DNA of 64,000 nucleotides from Pseudonocardiales bacterium (GCA_030840295.1 JAVEET010000030.1:1-64000); one strand, 5' to 3'. Numbered from the stretch's first letter, positions 1 through 8,352 are shown. The notes: generated from the sequence alone by a model not told the origin. Program-made: numbers and translations.

Positions 1-1
1 C

Positions 2-190
2 ACGAGCGTCTACGTCGCCACCTCTCCGCTGCTCGACGGCGTCGTCGGCCGCTACTTCGAGAACTGCCAAGAAACAGATCCAGACGACCCCACGGCCGCC
101 GGCACCGACGCCGCCGGCGTCGCCCGCCACGCCCTGGACCCCGACTCCGCCGACCAACTCTGGACCGTCTCGGAACACATGAACAGCTGA
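2..190 (+). CDS. SDR family oxidoreductase, C-terminal fragment (gene starts before the window)
   Basis: Frame 2 is open from the window edge to a TGA at 188-190 and encodes the last 62 residues of a protein. The segment GRYFENCQE, followed by a variable acidic stretch and then GVARHALDPDSADQLW and a final SEHM, matches the C-terminal tail of the short-chain dehydrogenase/reductase subgroup annotated as retinol-dehydrogenase or WWOX-like oxidoreductases, which use NAD(P)H on carbonyl or alcohol substrates in the cytoplasm. The Rossmann nucleotide-binding part and the YxxxK catalytic site lie outside the window, so substrate cannot be guessed. It is probably the last normal chromosomal gene left of the accessory region. 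Confidence 0.75.
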   Translation, partial: TSVYVATSPLLDGVVGRYFENCQETDPDDPTAAGTDAAGVARHALDPDSADQLWTVSEHMNS

Positions 191-356
191 GCCAGACCAA
201 TGGGCCGCGAGGCCGACGTGCCGGCATGGGCGCCAGTTTCGAACCACTCCCCCCATCGGCGATTTAACGATCACGAGGCAGGTGCGTGAAATCCCTTCTT
301 TTCCGGGGATTTTTGCCACAGCCGCTTTCAGAAACTACTGGCGCAACACACACAGA

Positions 357-380
357 AACCCCGGCCGATGGCCGGGGCCC
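357..380 (+). terminator. GC-rich hairpin downstream of the SDR gene
   Basis: An 8-bp perfect inverted repeat, CCCCGGCC (359-366) and GGCCGGGG (370-377), with a 3-base loop. No clear T-run follows, so termination is plausible but not certain. Confidence 0.4.
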
Positions 381-394
381 TCATAACGTCGTCA

Positions 395-430
395 ATCACG
401 CGACTCATCTGTCAACGATCACGCGACTCA
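395..430. repeat. Two direct copies of ATCACGCGACTCA
   Basis: The 13-mer ATCACGCGACTCA occurs at 395-407 and again at 418-430, immediately before the recombinase-type HTH gene that starts at 438. A related start, AACGATCACG, is seen near 266. The copies may be remnants of a recombination or recombinase-binding site; this is inference from position. Confidence 0.5.
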
Positions 431-437
431 CGACAGG

Positions 438-854
438 GTGGTCCTGACGGGAGTTAGTTCGAAAACCCGGCAGGTCATCCTGACCCTGGCCGACCGAAAA
501 CCACCCACGCGACGACGGAGACCCGCCAGCGAAGCGGAGCGCCAGGTTCAAGTCCGGCTGACCGCTTCTGACACCGAACGGCTGGTCGCTGCGTACCGGG
601 CAGGATCGGGCATGAAGGAGCTGGCGGCCCTCTTCGGCGTACACCGGAACACGGTGGCGACGTCACTCCGTGCTAACAAGGTCCCGCTCCGGCGGCAAGG
701 CCTGTCCGAAGGTGACGTCGAGCGGGCAGCCATGCTGTATGCGGACGGATGGTCTCTGGCAAGCGTCGGCGGGGAGTTCGGTTGCACAGCCGAGACGATC
801 CGCCAAGCGTTCAAGCGGGTTGGCGTCGAGCGTAAGAATTCGTGGGAGCGATAA
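438..854 (+). CDS. Stand-alone recombinase-type double helix-turn-helix protein
   Basis: A 138-residue protein with two tandem HTH segments: about residues 48-78 (AAYRAGSGMKELAALFGVHR) and about 92-125 (RAAMLYADGWSLASVGGEFG, then IRQAFKRVGV). This pattern is the DNA-binding tail seen at the C-terminus of many actinobacterial resolvases and serine recombinases, but no catalytic resolvase domain is present upstream in this frame. It may be a decayed recombinase or an independent small DNA-binding protein. The GTG start at 438 is the first in frame; no strong SD is visible, so the true start may be later. The short direct repeats at 395-430 just upstream fit a recombinase remnant. Confidence 0.6.
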   Translation: MVLTGVSSKTRQVILTLADRKPPTRRRRPASEAERQVQVRLTASDTERLVAAYRAGSGMKELAALFGVHRNTVATSLRANKVPLRRQGLSEGDVERAAMLYADGWSLASVGGEFGCTAETIRQAFKRVGVERKNSWER

Positions 855-922
855 GCCCGACCGTCCGCAGTCCTCAGGGCCAGTCGTGCGTGCTGTCAGA
901 CGTGCGATCGGAGAGGCCTCCG

Positions 923-1363
923 CTAGGGCACTACGATGACCGGGCAGTGCGCCGACCGAACCAGGTGCGTGGCCAGTGATCCGACGATACGGTGCCCGGC
1001 CTGCATCGAGGCTCCGACGACCAACGCGTCGGCGTGAAGTTCCTCGGCCAGACTCGCGATCTCGTGATACGGGCTGCCGCGACGCTCCACCAAGGAGACG
1101 TCGATACCGAGCCGAGGACCATGGATCAGGATGTCCTGGCGGATCTCGCCCACGATGGACGCGCTCGTTTCCATGGCCAGGGCGGCCGCACCCGGAACGG
1201 CGGCGCTCAGCGCGCCGCTGGTTTGATGGACGTAGACAAGAACAATCCGGGAGTTCTGCCTGCGCGCAAGTCCAGCAGCGTAGGCGCCTGCGCGCAGAGA
1301 GGTGTCCGAACCATCCACGGCAGCCACGATCAGCCGTGGGCCATCGGTGCCGAATTCAAACAC
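923..1363 (-). CDS. Universal stress protein (UspA family)
   Basis: Single Usp domain of about 145 residues. The strand-1 motif LIVAAVDGS lies at the N-terminus, and the C-terminal segment VVGASMQAGHRIVGSLATHL, ending in CPVIVVP, corresponds to the ATP-binding loop region of UspA proteins (family consensus G-2x-G-9x-G-S/T); here the first glycines are spaced loosely, so ATP binding is likely but not certain. Usp proteins are cytoplasmic and linked to stress or dormancy. The frame is open up to 1540, but the extra N-terminal residues do not resemble the family, so I chose the GTG at 1363, which places the domain start at residue 8. SD support is weak. Not obviously in an operon; the gene downstream on the other strand is unrelated. 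Confidence 0.85.
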   Translation of the reverse strand: MFEFGTDGPRLIVAAVDGSDTSLRAGAYAAGLARRQNSRIVLVYVHQTSGALSAAVPGAAALAMETSASIVGEIRQDILIHGPRLGIDVSLVERRGSPYHEIASLAEELHADALVVGASMQAGHRIVGSLATHLVRSAHCPVIVVP

Positions 1364-1493
1364 CCTCGCACTGTAGCCACCCGATGGACCGGCGACGTTA
1401 CGGCCTAACCAAGTCCCAGGCCATCGGCAGCGGAGGAGTACGGGCCGCCCGCTCTCCGAACCCGAAAGACAAGTTGTCTGCCCGCAAATTGAA

Positions 1494-1534
1494 AAGGCCC
1501 CAGTCCAGCGCGTGTGCGCGAGGACTGGGGCCTT
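1494..1534 (-). terminator. Strong terminator hairpin between the beta-helix gene and the Usp gene
   Basis: Perfect 13-bp inverted repeat: AAGGCCCCAGTCC (1494-1506) and GGACTGGGGCCTT (1522-1534). Read leftwards it ends the gene at 1547-2077 and is followed by TTCAATTT. The stem core GGCCCCAGTC recurs in the terminator at 2898-2946. Confidence 0.75.
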
Positions 1535-1546
1535 CCCCATGGATAG

Positions 1547-2077
1547 CTAGCGAGTGACTTTCTCCCCATCGCGGACACCGGTGCGAATGTGTCCACGACT
1601 GATCCGTGCCGTGCCGGAGATGCGAGCGATGTCGGACACCCGGGCGGTGCCGTAGACGTACGCGTCGCCGAGGACCTCAGCGCTACCGGAGACCTTTGCG
1701 CTACCGAAGATATAAGCGTTGCCGGACACGTCGGCGTTGCCGAAGATCTTGGCTTTTTCGATGACCCGAGCACAGCCTGAGACCTTGGCGTTGCCTGAGA
1801 CCTTGGCGTTGCCTGAGACCTTTGCAGCGCCGAGAACCATGGCGGTGCCGTAGACCTTGGCGTTACCCCAGACCTTGGCGGCGCCGAGGACGGTAGCGTC
1901 GGCCGAGACCTTGGCGGTGCCGGACACCCGCGCCATGTCGAGGACGCGCGCCTGGTCGAATACCCGAGCGTTCGGTCCAACGTAGGCCGTATCAGCGACG
2001 GTGGCCGTGTCTCCGACGAGGCCACCACCGTTTTCGTGGCGGTGAAACCCTTGGGGCGTTGCGTACGAGTGGGACAT
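1547..2077 (-). CDS. Hexapeptide-repeat (left-handed beta-helix) protein, paralog A
   Basis: 176 residues. After an N-terminal stretch containing ENGGGLV come about 22 six-residue repeats of the form A-x-V-x-G-x (for example AKVSGN, AKVSGN, AKVSGC, ADVSGN, AYIFGS, AYVYGT), the signature of a left-handed parallel beta-helix as in YdcK-like and acyltransferase-type hexapeptide proteins. No catalytic histidine or acyl-transferase C-terminal cap is visible, so it may be purely structural or binding. ATG at 2077 is chosen because AGGT precedes it by 6 bases and the N-terminus then lines up with paralog B on the opposite strand. The internal triplicated block near 1778-1813 shows recent repeat expansion. 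Function unknown. Confidence 0.7.
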   Translation of the reverse strand: MSHSYATPQGFHRHENGGGLVGDTATVADTAYVGPNARVFDQARVLDMARVSGTAKVSADATVLGAAKVWGNAKVYGTAMVLGAAKVSGNAKVSGNAKVSGCARVIEKAKIFGNADVSGNAYIFGSAKVSGSAEVLGDAYVYGTARVSDIARISGTARISRGHIRTGVRDGEKVTR

Positions 2078-2308
2078 GGGTTGACCTGCTTCCAGCTGGA
2101 TGTGTCTGGCGTGCGGGTGCACGACAGACTGACCAGCTGCAGCAGGCAAACAGTCCGGAAGTCACGAGCTAGATGGGGTGCGTGCCGAGCTATCAGCTCA
2201 AGGCACTGCGGGCAATATGAACTAAACGCCACAAATTGTCAAGCGAAGCCTGCTGATCCGAAGCCGTGAACGGTCCACCTAGCGGAGGAGCAGTTACCGC
2301 TGCAAGTA

Positions 2309-2337
2309 TTGACAAAAAGTACATAATGGTATATTAT
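2309..2337 (+). promoter_or_regulatory. Near-consensus sigma-70/SigA promoter
   Basis: TTGACA (2309-2314), a 17-base spacer, and TATTAT (2332-2337), in an AT-rich pocket. It points to paralog B at 2473, giving a leader of roughly 130 bases. Such a close match to consensus is uncommon in a high-GC actinobacterium. Confidence 0.75.
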
Positions 2338-2472
2338 ATCTGCATTGCCTTGAGCTTGGCTCGGCATGTACCTCCAGAATGCTCGCACCTTTGAGTGCGC
2401 CGATCACCGCTTCAGCGGGGTCGTCTGCAGTGCGTCCGCACTGTAGACACAACCCGCTGAAAGCAGGACGCA

Positions 2473-2883
2473 ATGACAATCCCAACAGGTTGGCACCACC
2501 ACCCCAATGGTGGCGGTCTCATCGCTGACACCGCCTACGTCGCCGGCACGGCCTACGTTGGCCCGAACGCCACCGTCTTCGACGGTGCAACGGTCATCGG
2601 CAGATCGTGGATCTGCGGAAGAGCCAAGGTCTACGGCAATGCCGTCGTCCGCGGCGAAGCCACAGTCTCCGACGAGGCCAGGGTGTACGACGATGCAGTC
2701 GTGTCCGACCGCGTCAACATCTGCGGCCGCGCCCGAATCGGTGGCAACGCCATCGTTGACGGCGACAGCGTTGTCAACGGCAAAGCCACAGTCGGTGGCA
2801 AAGCCAGAGTTCGCGGACGGGCCAAAATCCGTAGCGCAGACAGGATTCATTTCGGTTACCACACGGGTGCGGTCTCCGCGTAG
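2473..2883 (+). CDS. Hexapeptide-repeat (left-handed beta-helix) protein, paralog B
   Basis: 136 residues with the same layout as the divergent paralog A: an N-terminal HPNGGGLIADTAYV segment, then about 16 hexads (ATVFDG, ATVIGR, AKVYGN, ATVSDE, ARIGGN, ATVGGK, ARVRGR). The predicted fold is a left-handed parallel beta-helix; the ligand or enzymatic role is unknown. The ATG at 2473 follows AGGA by six bases. It is driven by the strong promoter at 2309-2337 and closed by a hairpin at 2898-2946, so it forms its own transcription unit. The C-terminus, after the last hexad, is a short non-repeat tail (RIHFGYHTGAVSA). Confidence 0.7.
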   Translation: MTIPTGWHHHPNGGGLIADTAYVAGTAYVGPNATVFDGATVIGRSWICGRAKVYGNAVVRGEATVSDEARVYDDAVVSDRVNICGRARIGGNAIVDGDSVVNGKATVGGKARVRGRAKIRSADRIHFGYHTGAVSA

Positions 2884-2897
2884 ACCGTTCTGGAGAA

Positions 2898-2946
2898 GGC
2901 CTCAATCATGTTCACCATCCAGGTGATTCATGACTGGGGCCCTTTT
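2898..2946 (+). terminator. Terminator of paralog B
   Basis: GGCCTCAATCATG (2898-2910) pairs with CATGACTGGGGCC (2929-2941) apart from one mismatch and one G-T pair, followed by TTTT at 2943-2946. The right arm shares ACTGGGGCC with the terminator of paralog A, so gene plus terminator appear to have been duplicated together. Confidence 0.7.
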
Positions 2947-3020
2947 CATTTCCAAGCACCTGAGAGCCGGCGTCCCCAACCACATCCGTTCGATTGCTTA
3001 GGACGCTACGGCTACGAACT

Positions 3021-3215
3021 CTAGCCGAACGTCCGACGCTCGCGATTGACTAATCCTCGCTCGAAATCTTCGAGCTGCCGTTTGACCTCGTGGTTGTTGA
3101 TCGCGATGGTTGCGGCAACTGTGTCGTGAATTCGGATGTGCTCATCGGCGAGCTGGTCCGTCTGGCCCTCGAGTTTATCTATTCGACTTTGCAGCTCATT
3201 GATTTGCATATGCAA
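3021..3215 (-). CDS. Small coiled-coil protein
   Basis: 64 residues of mostly charged, helical sequence with heptad spacing of L/I (INELQSRIDKLEGQTDQLAD, then KRQLEDFERGLVNRERR), predicting a coiled coil. Base composition is lower in GC than the neighbours. The frame stays open about 27 codons upstream and also looks helical, with a TTG two codons before the ATG, so the start is uncertain; no good SD is seen. The 3216-3484 stretch to the right holds no convincing gene. Function unknown. Confidence 0.45.
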   Translation of the reverse strand: MHMQINELQSRIDKLEGQTDQLADEHIRIHDTVAATIAINNHEVKRQLEDFERGLVNRERRTFG

Positions 3216-3484
3216 TCGACTAACTTGCTGCGAAACCGCGGTCGCAATGAGTTTGATTGAGATCTGCTTGTGGTTCTTCGTTCATGTAGGCCTTATTAAT
3301 GACAGAAATTGCAGCATATTGCAATGGTGATTTGCGGTGAATGCGCGCTACGCCGCGCCCTCTACAGCTGTTGCATAGCTAGCTGCCGTGGGTCACGACT
3401 GGCGGGTAAGCGGCGGCTGTCATTAGGCCTAGCAGATGTTCGACGTTGGCTGTGCAATGCAGGATACCGGGCGAGCTAGCACCA

Positions 3485-4930
3485 CTAGGTCGGTCCTGGT
3501 TTCTGATTCGACGCTGACTCCTTGGGTCGGGCGTCGATTGACGAGTAGCGGATCGTCTTGCCTATAGTCTGCGCGCAGGACGCGACCACGCCGGGCAGCG
3601 CATTCATGCGTGCCTGCGACGCTTTGTTGTTCCGGTAGCGAAGCGCGACGAACCACCCCTCGGTACTGTCATCTGATTTGAGGTAACTCGGAAGCTGTGC
3701 GCTGAGTCCGTTCCAGAACTTGCCGTTATGCGCCTTCTTCAGCTCGATCAGCAAGCGGATCTTCGATCCTGAGGCAACTTTGAAGTCTACCGGGCCGCGT
3801 CCAAGCTCCACCTCACGATCGAGTTCGACGTTGAACAGTCGGAGATACTGCTGGGCCATGCCAAGGAACACTAGCTGCGCTGCCTCCTCGGGCTTCTCCG
3901 TTCCGTCAGCGTTGTGGAGCAGCGACCATCCACGCTGGTCCTCGATGAAGTGCCGGAACTGTTCGAGCATCTTGCCGACGAGGGTGCTGAGCTCCTGCTG
4001 GTTGGTGGGAACGGCGATGCCGGTGATCGGGTGGGTGGATGCGTACTCGGCCGGCTGCTTATCCCAGCCGACAACACCCTTCTTGTCGTCGCCGAAGTCA
4101 TAGCCATGCAGATCCGTCCGGCTGGATTGCTCCCGGGCCCATTTACGCACCCGGTCCGGGTACCGCCGTGCATAGTCCACGATGTTGGACTTCGAAACAC
4201 GCTGCCCGATAGTCACGTTCATCTGTGTGCGAATGTCTTCGTTGATGTTGGAGTCGAACCAGTCATCTGCATTCAAGACGGGAAGATTGTTGAGCAGCCG
4301 CTCGGGAACCAGGATGACTGGGCCGCCCGTCGCCGGGTTCGTCGGGAGCAGCACCGTGTCCTTGCTCCACCGGGCCTTATCCACGAACACGCGAGCGTTC
4401 TGTACTACGTGCTCGTCGAGCTCGATTTCGTGTCGCTTGGCCACGGCTTGCGTGTAGGCGATGAAACGGTGCTTGAGCACATTGCATGCCGCATCGGAGA
4501 TACGGTCGGGTCCGATGCCCTCGTTCAAGATGCCGATTTCTTCGATGTGCTCGGGCGTCGTGAGCCCACGGGCGATGGCGACGGCGATGCCATCGGCCAT
4601 CTGCTCGGCGAAGCGCGAGCCCGAGCCCGATCCCGAGGTGCCTACCGCCGTATAGCCGAGCCCGAACTCGGCCGGCTCAGGAAAGGTCAGCATGCGTCGC
4701 GCTGCCTTGCCTGATACCGAGGTCGGCGAGTCGGCCTTCGATACGAGCCGATAGCAGTGCACGAAGTGATCGATCAGCTCATCGTGGGCAGCCACCCACC
4801 GCTTGCCGCCCATCAGCATCAGCAACGGGTCGATAAACAGCTTGGTGTCGACCGTCATGTGCGGGTCGAACCAGTCATCTGCCTTGGTGCGGGTGATGGC
4901 GAACGCCGTGGAGAACCTCACGAGGGCCAC
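3485..4930 (-). CDS. Predicted PD-(D/E)XK-type nuclease of the defence operon
   Basis: 481 residues. The C-terminal part (about 375-450) holds GRGPVDFKV followed by IRLLIELKKA, which fits the D...(D/E)xK core of the PD-(D/E)XK nuclease superfamily. The long N-terminal part, beginning with AFAITRTKADDWFDPHM, is not recognised; a second ADDWFDSNI appears near residue 222, hinting at an internal duplication. It is the last gene of the leftward cluster headed by the SNF2 helicase and lies 76 bp from the small Cys/His gene. By context it would be the DNA-cutting effector, cytoplasmic. The fold assignment rests on a short motif only. Confidence 0.6.
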   Translation of the reverse strand: MALVRFSTAFAITRTKADDWFDPHMTVDTKLFIDPLLMLMGGKRWVAAHDELIDHFVHCYRLVSKADSPTSVSGKAARRMLTFPEPAEFGLGYTAVGTSGSGSGSRFAEQMADGIAVAIARGLTTPEHIEEIGILNEGIGPDRISDAACNVLKHRFIAYTQAVAKRHEIELDEHVVQNARVFVDKARWSKDTVLLPTNPATGGPVILVPERLLNNLPVLNADDWFDSNINEDIRTQMNVTIGQRVSKSNIVDYARRYPDRVRKWAREQSSRTDLHGYDFGDDKKGVVGWDKQPAEYASTHPITGIAVPTNQQELSTLVGKMLEQFRHFIEDQRGWSLLHNADGTEKPEEAAQLVFLGMAQQYLRLFNVELDREVELGRGPVDFKVASGSKIRLLIELKKAHNGKFWNGLSAQLPSYLKSDDSTEGWFVALRYRNNKASQARMNALPGVVASCAQTIGKTIRYSSIDARPKESASNQKPGPT

Positions 4931-5006
4931 TCGTCGCGAGCAGGCACTCGTGCCGAGACCATCGGCTCACCCAGGTGGTCGATCGTGTACGCGGCACCTG
5001 GGCCGG

Positions 5007-5234
5007 TCATGACGGCGAATCCAGCTGTGCTTCGAGCTGCTGCAAGTGGTCGATGGATTCGCCGATGAACTTTCGGGCGCAGGCCACGCAGTAGTGCTCG
5101 TGGCTGCGGGCGACGGCGATCTTCAGCCGCCGATCGCCTTTCGCGATCAGGTGTTTCTTGCTGTGCTGACAGGTGTGACGTCTGAGCGCGACGTCGATCG
5201 ACATCGGCAAGGTCAGCGACTTCGACCTACCCAT
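5007..5234 (-). CDS. Small Cys/His-rich protein, possible zinc-binding
   Basis: 75 residues with a C-x-H pair (HTCQHSKKHL) and a CVAC pair about 30 residues later, which could coordinate one zinc ion. Its ATG overlaps the stop of the upstream helicase gene by 8 bases (CATGGGTAG), a sign of translational coupling. Basic N-terminus (MGRSKS). It might be a nucleic-acid-binding accessory to the helicase; no family recognised. Confidence 0.65.
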   Translation of the reverse strand: MGRSKSLTLPMSIDVALRRHTCQHSKKHLIAKGDRRLKIAVARSHEHYCVACARKFIGESIDHLQQLEAQLDSPS

Positions 5235-7044
5235 GGAACAACTCCGTACCGACTTCGACCTCGATCGCGTCTAACCGTTCGGCGATCAGGTCAATCTCCG
5301 CCTGACTTAACTCGCTGCGCTCGTTCGTTCCGCGGCCAACGGCCGCATTGGCCTTCTGGTCAATCGCCGACTTGACGATCTGCCAGTTCGTTCGACCGAG
5401 CCGCTTGATGTCGAGGTCGTGTCCCTCGGGATTGAGCTTGCGGTCACGCACCAGCTTGGCGGACCGGGTCTTGATCGTCTCGTCGAGCAAGGCCCGGGAG
5501 GCCTGCCGCCGGGCCTGCTTGGTCACCGGTATGGGAGCGAGAAGTTCGGCCGCCCGACCGATGTCTTCGGCGCTATACCCGGCGGAAAGTAACCCCGTCA
5601 ACGCCTGCTTGAGCCGCTCATCCGAGAGCAGCGGTAGCTCTTCCAGTGTCACCGTGCCTGGTTCGGTGATGGTAACCGCCTCCTCGTCGCGCTCACGATC
5701 CATCTCGTCGGTCGGATCAACCTCGCGTTGGGCCTCGTCACCGACCGGCAGCTGCTCGGTTAGCAGCTTGAACCACTCCTGATCTGCCTCGGCGAAGTCC
5801 TTGAAGTCATCCCACGCCTTCACGGTGTTCGCGCCCGCGTGGAACACGACTGTGCCGACGTTGAGCGGGTCGCCGGGGGCGCCCTGCTTGATCACGCGCA
5901 TGATCCGGCCGACGAACTGCACGAACGGCGACAGTGTGCCGAAGATGCTGAACACCGCAGCAACCGATAGGTACGGGTGGTCGAATCCTTCGCCCAGCAT
6001 GCGGACTTGCACGATGACGTCGAGGTCGTGTCGGTCGAGCTTGGCGAGGACGGTGTCGTTGACCTTGGAGTCTTCTCGGCTGTGGATATAGTCGGCGCGC
6101 AGTCCGCGCTCGCGGAATCTGGCGACGATCTGCTTGCAGTGCTCCATGTTGAGAGCCGAGGCGATGATCTTGAGTCGCCGCTCGCCAGTCGTCTTACGCA
6201 GTCGACGGAGTTCAGTAATAGCCGCATCGGCGATCGTCGTCAGTGTCTCCTCGGAGCTGACGATGCTGCGACGGAAGTCGGCATCCTGCTCGCCGAGCCG
6301 GCGCACCTCGGCGAGATCGACTTCGACCTCTTTACCGTCGTCACGACGGACGTAACGTAGGGAAGCCGGGTTGAGGACGAGGCCTTTCACGTGCTTCACG
6401 AAGCCGTTCTGAACAGCACGGTAGATCGGGTAGGTGTAGATGATCTCCCCCGACATCAACCGACCGTCAGCGCGGGTTGGCGTCGCACTCATGCTGATGA
6501 TGCGGGCGGCCGGAAACTTTTGGCGCAGGGCCTCCCAGCTGTCTGCAACGTTGTGGTGGCCTTCGTCGAAGATGATCACGTCGAAGTAGTCGTCGGGCAC
6601 CGCCGCGAGCCACTTGTTGTCCGCGCCGCCGCGCTGCAGCTGCTGGATGTTGGTGATCACCACGTCGGCGGCGTCCATGTCGCTCCGGTTGGTCGTGGTA
6701 CCACGAATCTCAGCCGGCTCCGGGTAGTTAGGTCCGCTGAGTACCAAGCACTTCTTGTAGAACATGCCCGGCTCAGTCGGGTTGAAGTCAGCGAGAAGCT
6801 GGGTCGCGATGCGCAGGCCAGGCGCAATTACCAGGACCTTGCGCGCGCGGAGCGCAAATGGAGCCAGAGTGATGAGACCGGACTTTCCGCAGCCGACCGG
6901 CAAGACGATCCCGGCCTCGCGGTGGTTCTCGGTGTCAGCGAAATGATCATCAATGGCTACAAACGCTTCGCGCTGAGGCTCCCGCAGCCGGTCATTGCTG
7001 GTGATATCTGGGATCAGCCGCTGGAACGGGCTCTGATTGTTCAA
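5227..7044 (-). CDS. Superfamily 2 DEAD/DEAH-box helicase (restriction type)
   Basis: 605 residues. Walker A PVGCGKSG at about 49-56, DEGH box near 160, motif III SMSATPTR near 187, and a helicase C-terminal domain with QFVGRIMRV near 388, all as in the helicases of type I/III restriction systems and related defence genes. It would hydrolyse ATP to move on or remodel DNA. The C-terminal 150 residues are charged and not recognised. The start is a TTG at 7044 with AGGAG seven bases upstream; no better ATG lies nearby. It is coupled to the small Cys/His gene downstream and sits 84 bp after the XRE-ImmA/IrrE gene, in an AT-richer gap that could hold an internal promoter. Confidence 0.9.
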   Translation of the reverse strand: MNNQSPFQRLIPDITSNDRLREPQREAFVAIDDHFADTENHREAGIVLPVGCGKSGLITLAPFALRARKVLVIAPGLRIATQLLADFNPTEPGMFYKKCLVLSGPNYPEPAEIRGTTTNRSDMDAADVVITNIQQLQRGGADNKWLAAVPDDYFDVIIFDEGHHNVADSWEALRQKFPAARIISMSATPTRADGRLMSGEIIYTYPIYRAVQNGFVKHVKGLVLNPASLRYVRRDDGKEVEVDLAEVRRLGEQDADFRRSIVSSEETLTTIADAAITELRRLRKTTGERRLKIIASALNMEHCKQIVARFRERGLRADYIHSREDSKVNDTVLAKLDRHDLDVIVQVRMLGEGFDHPYLSVAAVFSIFGTLSPFVQFVGRIMRVIKQGAPGDPLNVGTVVFHAGANTVKAWDDFKDFAEADQEWFKLLTEQLPVGDEAQREVDPTDEMDRERDEEAVTITEPGTVTLEELPLLSDERLKQALTGLLSAGYSAEDIGRAAELLAPIPVTKQARRQASRALLDETIKTRSAKLVRDRKLNPEGHDLDIKRLGRTNWQIVKSAIDQKANAAVGRGTNERSELSQAEIDLIAERLDAIEVEVGTELFHG

Positions 7045-7128
7045 GTGGCGCTCCTGCCCAATTAGGGCGTAGTTAGTTAATCTTCCTATTTTACTGGATT
7101 ATTAGGCTGCGCCAAAGGTGCTTTCGAC

Positions 7129-8352
7129 TCAGCCGATCACCGGCTCGCCGCTGCCTTGTCGTCGGGCGGTACGTCGATCGAGTAGCGAGACCACTCGCCC
7201 AGTGGCGGACGCCGGCGCTTCTGTCATCGGATTGGTGTCCGCGACGAGTTCCTCGGGTGTGCGCGCGGTTACGGTTCGAAACAGCTCGGTGGGCACTCGG
7301 CACTGGGCAATTAGTAACGCCTCGTCGATGCCCTCTTGGTCCAGTAGTTCGACGGCTTTCGGCAGTAGCGATGGGAGCTCGATCGTCTTGATGAGACCTG
7401 GTTCGTCACGGCGCCAACCTCGAGCTGAGATTGTGGTCATGGCGTTGCGATAGGAGACATCGCTCAGGCGGCCAAGTCGGCGAGCTCGGAAGAGCAGCGC
7501 CTGCATGCTGACGCCCCATCGCTCCTTCAGCTTCCCTAGGTTGATCCACACATTGCCGCCCATCGTGGCTGGTAGTGCGTCGATAATCTCGGCCGCTGGC
7601 ATGAGCAGCTCGGATGCGAAGCGATGCGCCTGTTCTTCGACGATGCGACCGCCCGGTTCGGCGTCACCGTGCATGATCAAATGGCCCAGCTCGTGCGCGA
7701 CATCAAAGCGCTGGCGGTAGTAGTCCCACTTGATCGGGTTGAGCACTACCACCGGCCGAAGCCGGCTGTCGAACGAGTAGGCATCGACTGAGGCCGCTTG
7801 CGGCGGGCTGAACACGACCAGGATTCCGTGATGTTCAAGCAGGCGCACCAGGTGCCCGACCGGGCCGATACCGATCTCCCATTGTTCGCGTAGCAGCTGG
7901 GCAGCACGCTCCGGACCGTCACCGTCGAGCTCGTCGACGGCGACTGGCAAGCTCGGTAGTTGCAGCTCTGGCAGCTCGACATGACGCTCTAGGCTGCTTG
8001 CGATATCGACCGCCAGTTGCCCATAGGCGAATGCCTGATCACGAGCAAGCTGACTGGTCGAACGTAACGACCGAAAGTGCGGAGTCGTACTCAGCGCAGC
8101 CACGTCATCGGAGCGGACCGCGAAGAAGCCCGGTTCAACTGACAGACTCAGCGCAAGTTGAGCGACCGTCGCCGCAGTCGGACGTTTGGCACCCGACTCC
8201 CAGGCTGCGACCGCGGTCGCACTCTTGTCGACCCTGATTGCAAGATCACTCTTACGCAGGCCGGCGAGGTGACGAGCCATCGTCAGGCGTGCCCCGTCGA
8301 AAAGGGCGGCGACTTCGGCACTGCGATCAGGTGAGCGAGTCATGTCGCTCAC
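7129..8352 (-). CDS. XRE helix-turn-helix / ImmA-IrrE metalloprotease fusion
   Basis: 407 residues. An XRE-type HTH covers about 18-75 (LAIRVDKSATAVAAWESGAK). The zinc-protease motif HELGHLIMH lies near 217, characteristic of the ImmA/IrrE (COG2856) family, which cleaves repressors or controls toxins. GTG at 8352 overlaps the upstream stop (GTGA); the ATG at 8343 is an alternative. Translational overlap with the 271-residue upstream gene suggests a functional pair, for example regulator plus partner, in the middle of the defence operon. It may act as a protease switch controlling the cluster; this is inference from family and position. Confidence 0.85.
   Translation of the reverse strand: MSDMTRSPDRSAEVAALFDGARLTMARHLAGLRKSDLAIRVDKSATAVAAWESGAKRPTAATVAQLALSLSVEPGFFAVRSDDVAALSTTPHFRSLRSTSQLARDQAFAYGQLAVDIASSLERHVELPELQLPSLPVAVDELDGDGPERAAQLLREQWEIGIGPVGHLVRLLEHHGILVVFSPPQAASVDAYSFDSRLRPVVVLNPIKWDYYRQRFDVAHELGHLIMHGDAEPGGRIVEEQAHRFASELLMPAAEIIDALPATMGGNVWINLGKLKERWGVSMQALLFRARRLGRLSDVSYRNAMTTISARGWRRDEPGLIKTIELPSLLPKAVELLDQEGIDEALLIAQCRVPTELFRTVTARTPEELVADTNPMTEAPASATGRVVSLLDRRTARRQGSGEPVIG

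Noticed and set aside
976-1557. Arg-rich open frame on the plus strand
   Set aside because: Antisense of the universal stress protein gene.
1770-1820. Short tandem repeats resembling a CRISPR array
   Set aside because: The 18-base units are in frame and encode the hexad AKVSGN of a beta-helix protein, with no spacers.
2404-2862. 152-codon frame on the minus strand
   Set aside because: Antisense of the hexapeptide-repeat gene; the regular V/A/D pattern is the shadow of the repeats.
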